From NCBI GenBank assembly GCA_028823415.1, contig JAPKBL010000006.1, positions 1 through 64,000 of the forward strand: 64,000 nucleotides of DNA, written 5' to 3'. A program made the position numbers and the translations under genes. Below, piece by piece: positions 61,793-64,000 of the stretch (positions within the stretch are counted from its first letter, which is position 1; every line of letters begins with the position of its first letter). The stretch is from Mariniblastus sp. Lineage in GTDB: Bacteria; Planctomycetota; Planctomycetia; Pirellulales; Pirellulaceae. A model generated the notes under the pieces. It was not told the origin of the DNA, did not search any database, and was given only the letters and a program-made list of their open reading frames with translations.

Positions 61793-62055
61793 AGAATTTG
61801 GTTCATGTAGCTAAACATTTCGATCGTGAAATCCTTCAGCGTCGATAAGTACCAAGGCGTCAGAAAGATGATGATGGCGACAACGGCCACGATTCGGGGA
61901 GCGAACGTTAACGTTTGCTCCTGAATACTGGTGACGGTTTGTGCGATACTGATTAAGACGCCAACGACCAGGCTGACGATCACAATGGGAGCCACAAGAA
62001 GTAGGGAAGTGGTAAAGAGATTCCTACCGATAACGATTGCTTCTGAGACTTCCAT
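61789..62055 (-). CDS. fliQ: Flagellar export protein FliQ
   Basis: 88 residues, standard size (E. coli 89). Two membrane helices, ATTSLLLVAPIVIV-like TTSLLLVAPIVIVSLVVGVLI and IVAVVAIIIFLTPWYLSTL, and the conserved SIAQTVTSIQEQTLTFAPRI stretch between them. Four copies surround the FliP/FliR core. It overlaps fliR by four bases. Confidence 0.95.
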   Translation of the reverse strand: MEVSEAIVIGRNLFTTSLLLVAPIVIVSLVVGVLISIAQTVTSIQEQTLTFAPRIVAVVAIIIFLTPWYLSTLKDFTIEMFSYMNQIL

Positions 62056-62107
62056 GCCTTAATCCTTATTCGCTGCCATAACAGGTACTACTGTGGGAAC
62101 TGAAACG

Positions 62108-62863
62108 TTATCTGAGAAAGCTCTTGATCTGAGTCTCGCCTTGGGGTCTTGGTTTGATTAGCGTATCCATGATCTCTGCGGTGAGCGTAGGGCTGTCGAG
62201 CTCTGCGATGATTTTTGCCTTTTGTCGATCCTCGAGACTGTCCAATAGATTGGCGACGAGATTAAGATTACCTCGATTGGCGTATTCCTTGAGGATATTC
62301 GCCGCCTTGGCAGGATCGAGTGTTCGAAACATGTCCTTAAGCCCATTGACTTGTTGTTGTAGTTCTTCGCTTGCGAGATCACCGACTTTTTTACCCAATC
62401 GATTTTCGTACATTGAAAGCTCTTTGGTTTCCTTTTCGACGGCTTCTTTTTCAAGTTTAAGAAGGTTTGTCGCTTCTTTCGCTTCATTGATTTTGGAGTC
62501 GATCTTTTTGGAAAATGATTCGAGTTCTTTCCGCTCTCTTTCAAGATCTTCGCGGAGAAGAGAAATGCGTTTCTCTTCCTTTTTAAGGCGTTCTTCTTTT
62601 TCCTGTAGCTTTTTTTCGCTTTGAATAATGGAGTTCATAAGGTCCAGGGCGACCCTGGGTGGCATCGGAACATCGGGGCGAATACCTAGAGGCATTTGCT
62701 CCTGCGATTTAGTTGAATCTACCATCGGCAGCTTCCCCTCAAATTCTGGGATTGGCTCCGCTACTGCTGGTTTTTCGCCTTTGGCAAAGAAAAGCCACGA
62801 CGTATATCCAGAAGCGGCGAACAGGAGGATGCCGATGAGCCCAGCAATAATAATCGATTTCAT
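62108..62863 (-). CDS. MotE-like flagellar coiled-coil protein
   Basis: 251 residues. One membrane helix (about 5-27) is followed by a Pro-rich segment, a long charged coiled coil (about 80-165) and a C-terminal MgtE N-like domain (FRTLDPAKAANILKEYANRGNLNLVANLLDSLEDRQKAKIIAELDSPTLTAEIMDTL). This is the COG3334/MotE build; in some bacteria MotE is a periplasmic chaperone of the stator protein MotC. It lies between fliJ and fliQ, as is common. The start overlaps the fliJ stop. Confidence 0.82.
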   Translation of the reverse strand: MKSIIIAGLIGILLFAASGYTSWLFFAKGEKPAVAEPIPEFEGKLPMVDSTKSQEQMPLGIRPDVPMPPRVALDLMNSIIQSEKKLQEKEERLKKEEKRISLLREDLERERKELESFSKKIDSKINEAKEATNLLKLEKEAVEKETKELSMYENRLGKKVGDLASEELQQQVNGLKDMFRTLDPAKAANILKEYANRGNLNLVANLLDSLEDRQKAKIIAELDSPTLTAEIMDTLIKPRPQGETQIKSFLR

Positions 62864-63306
62864 CTCTTGGTTCCTTTAAAATCGTTGTTCAGGTACCGTT
62901 CATCAGCTGAAGCGTGTTCTCGTTTGGTTTCTTCGTAGATTAATTCAGCTAATTTTCGTTCGATCAATTTTTCCATTGAATCGATTTTGGACATTTGTTT
63001 TCTGACAATTTGTTTTTGGTTTTCAAAATCAAGCTGCGCTTCATTGATTCGTGCTTGAGTTAAATCGAGTTCTACTTGTAATTGATCGATCAGCGGCTTG
63101 CGAATCAGGCAATTGCTGAGTGTCATGTTCGATGATTCTAAACCCGCAAGGGAATGCGTTATTTTGGCCTGTTGTTGTTGCAAAGCGGATTCGATTTTTT
63201 TAAGCAGAGAACTCTTTTCACTTAGTTGAAATTTCTGTTGATCTAATTCTTTTTTATAAAAATCTAAAACCTTGTTTAGTTTTTCAATTTTCTTAAATTG
63301 ATTCAT
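62860..63306 (-). CDS. fliJ: Flagellar export protein FliJ
   Basis: 148 residues, typical size. It is almost wholly an antiparallel coiled coil (NKVLDFYKKELDQQKFQLSEKSSLLKKIESALQQQQAK; ELDLTQARINEAQLDFENQKQIVRKQMSKIDSMEKLIERKLAEL). FliJ sits in the centre of the FliI ATPase ring and links it to FlhA. The sequence is weakly conserved; position after fliI and before the MotE-like gene supports the name. Confidence 0.82.
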   Translation of the reverse strand: MNQFKKIEKLNKVLDFYKKELDQQKFQLSEKSSLLKKIESALQQQQAKITHSLAGLESSNMTLSNCLIRKPLIDQLQVELDLTQARINEAQLDFENQKQIVRKQMSKIDSMEKLIERKLAELIYEETKREHASADERYLNNDFKGTKR

Positions 63307-63349
63307 AGGTTTTTCTTAGAACGGTCGCCATTTCGAGCGGCGAATTTCA

Positions 63350-64000
63350 TTAGCTCGGCGGGTACTGGTGCTGGAGCATATCAACGAGTCTTTGCATTTG
63401 TCGTTTGGTGTCTTCGATCGAACAGGGAGCTTGAAGTGGTTGCTGGAGAAATTGACAAATTTTTGGATACATTTCAACGGCAATGTCTGTTTGTGGAGAC
63501 GCACCTTTGGTGTACGCGCCAACCTGAATTAAATCAATAACATCCTGGTATTTAGCCATGATTTGTCGAATTGCGACCGCGGAAGATGCGTGTACGGGTT
63601 CCGTTAATTCCTGAAACAATCGGCTGAGGCTTTGCAAAATACTGATCGGAGGGTAATGCCCCGCGTTGGCGAGGTCGCGGTCGAGTACGATGTGCCCATC
63701 GAGAATAGAGCGGGCGGAGTCGGCAATTGGATCGTTCATGTCGTCTCCATCCACCAGAACTGTCAGTAATCCAGTGATGGAGCCGCGATCGGAATTTCCC
63801 AGCTGTTCCAACAGCGTTGCCATTTTCTGAAAAACAGAGGGTGTATATCCGCGGGTCGTCGGCGGTTCACCGAGCATTAGTCCCAAGTCGCGCTGCGCCA
63901 TTGCGAATCGGGTTAGACTGTCAAGCATCAAGAATACGCTTTTCCCTTGACGTCGATGCCAGTTGGCGATGGCAATGGCTGATTCGGCCGCACGTACTCT
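63350..64000 (-). CDS. fliI: Flagellum-specific ATPase FliI, partial
   Basis: The gene runs off the right edge; 217 C-terminal residues are visible. The frame reads through to base 64000 (RAAESAIAIANWHRRQGKSVF). It has the FliI/F1-beta pattern LMLDSLTRFAMAQRDLGLMLGEPPTTRGYTPSVFQKMATLLEQLG, and SITGLLTVLVDGDDMNDPIADSARSILDGHIVLDRDLANAGHYPPISILQSLSRL, where the first aspartates bind Mg-ATP. Walker A and B lie outside the window. It starts the visible fliI-fliJ-motE-fliQ-fliR-flhB operon. Confidence 0.95.
   Translation of the reverse strand, partial: RVRAAESAIAIANWHRRQGKSVFLMLDSLTRFAMAQRDLGLMLGEPPTTRGYTPSVFQKMATLLEQLGNSDRGSITGLLTVLVDGDDMNDPIADSARSILDGHIVLDRDLANAGHYPPISILQSLSRLFQELTEPVHASSAVAIRQIMAKYQDVIDLIQVGAYTKGASPQTDIAVEMYPKICQFLQQPLQAPCSIEDTKRQMQRLVDMLQHQYPPS

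Overview
The window looks like chromosomal DNA of a flagellated member of the Planctomycetota, most probably a Pirellulales-type bacterium. The markers are a cytochrome-like DUF1549/DUF1553 protein paired with a Tat-exported DUF1501 protein, a DUF1559 pseudopilin, a DUF1080 protein, CotH, PQQ-propeller and PhoD-type exported proteins, moderate GC, and frequent weak ribosome binding sites with GTG or TTG starts. Exact taxonomy is an inference. I see no rRNA, tRNA, CRISPR array, phage or insertion sequence.

Region 1 (1-4635) is a signalling cluster: a two-CBS protein, an NtrC-type response regulator, a universal stress protein fused to CBS domains and preceded by a good sigma-54 promoter, and a PAS histidine kinase. 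The PAS domain keeps the FixL heme-ligand pattern, so I read the cluster as an oxygen-responsive switch.

Region 2 (4636-23463) holds mostly exported proteins on the plus strand: DUF1080, a His/Cys-rich small protein next to a His-rich DUF1559 protein, PhoD phosphatase (minus), a chagasin-like inhibitor, CotH, a PQQ propeller, an EF-hand protein, a frameshifted small gene (minus), a degenerate EAL-HDOD protein (minus), the DUF1549/DUF1553 and DUF1501 pair and a polytopic membrane protein.

Region 3 (23551-64000) is a flagellar island. Reading minus from 32733: fliL-fliM-fliN-fliO-fliP-flhA-small membrane protein-fliA-small CSCG protein-coiled-coil lipoprotein, then, after a 357-base gap, a second lipoprotein. 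Reading plus from 33192: flgF-flgG-flgA-flgH-flgI-flgJ-flgN-flgK-flgL behind a sigma-54 promoter. Then come an HDOD protein, an asparagine synthetase, fliS, fliD, flagellin and flgM (all minus); a plus operon of TPR and coiled-coil proteins ending in a sigma-54 activator; a NarL-like regulator (minus); fliK-flgD-flgE behind a near-perfect sigma-54 promoter; and, minus from the right edge, fliI (partial)-fliJ-motE-like-fliQ-fliR-flhB. Rod genes flgB/flgC, fliE/F/G/H, motA/B and che genes are not in the window.

Together the genes suggest a two-tier flagellar hierarchy: a sigma-54 activator turns on hook-basal-body operons, and FliA/FlgM controls late genes. FlgA, FlgH and FlgI imply P and L rings and therefore an outer membrane. 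The least explained parts are the TPR/STN-like operon (50504-54113), the small genes around fliA, the FliM without its CheY-binding N-terminus, and the FixL-NtrC-USP cluster.
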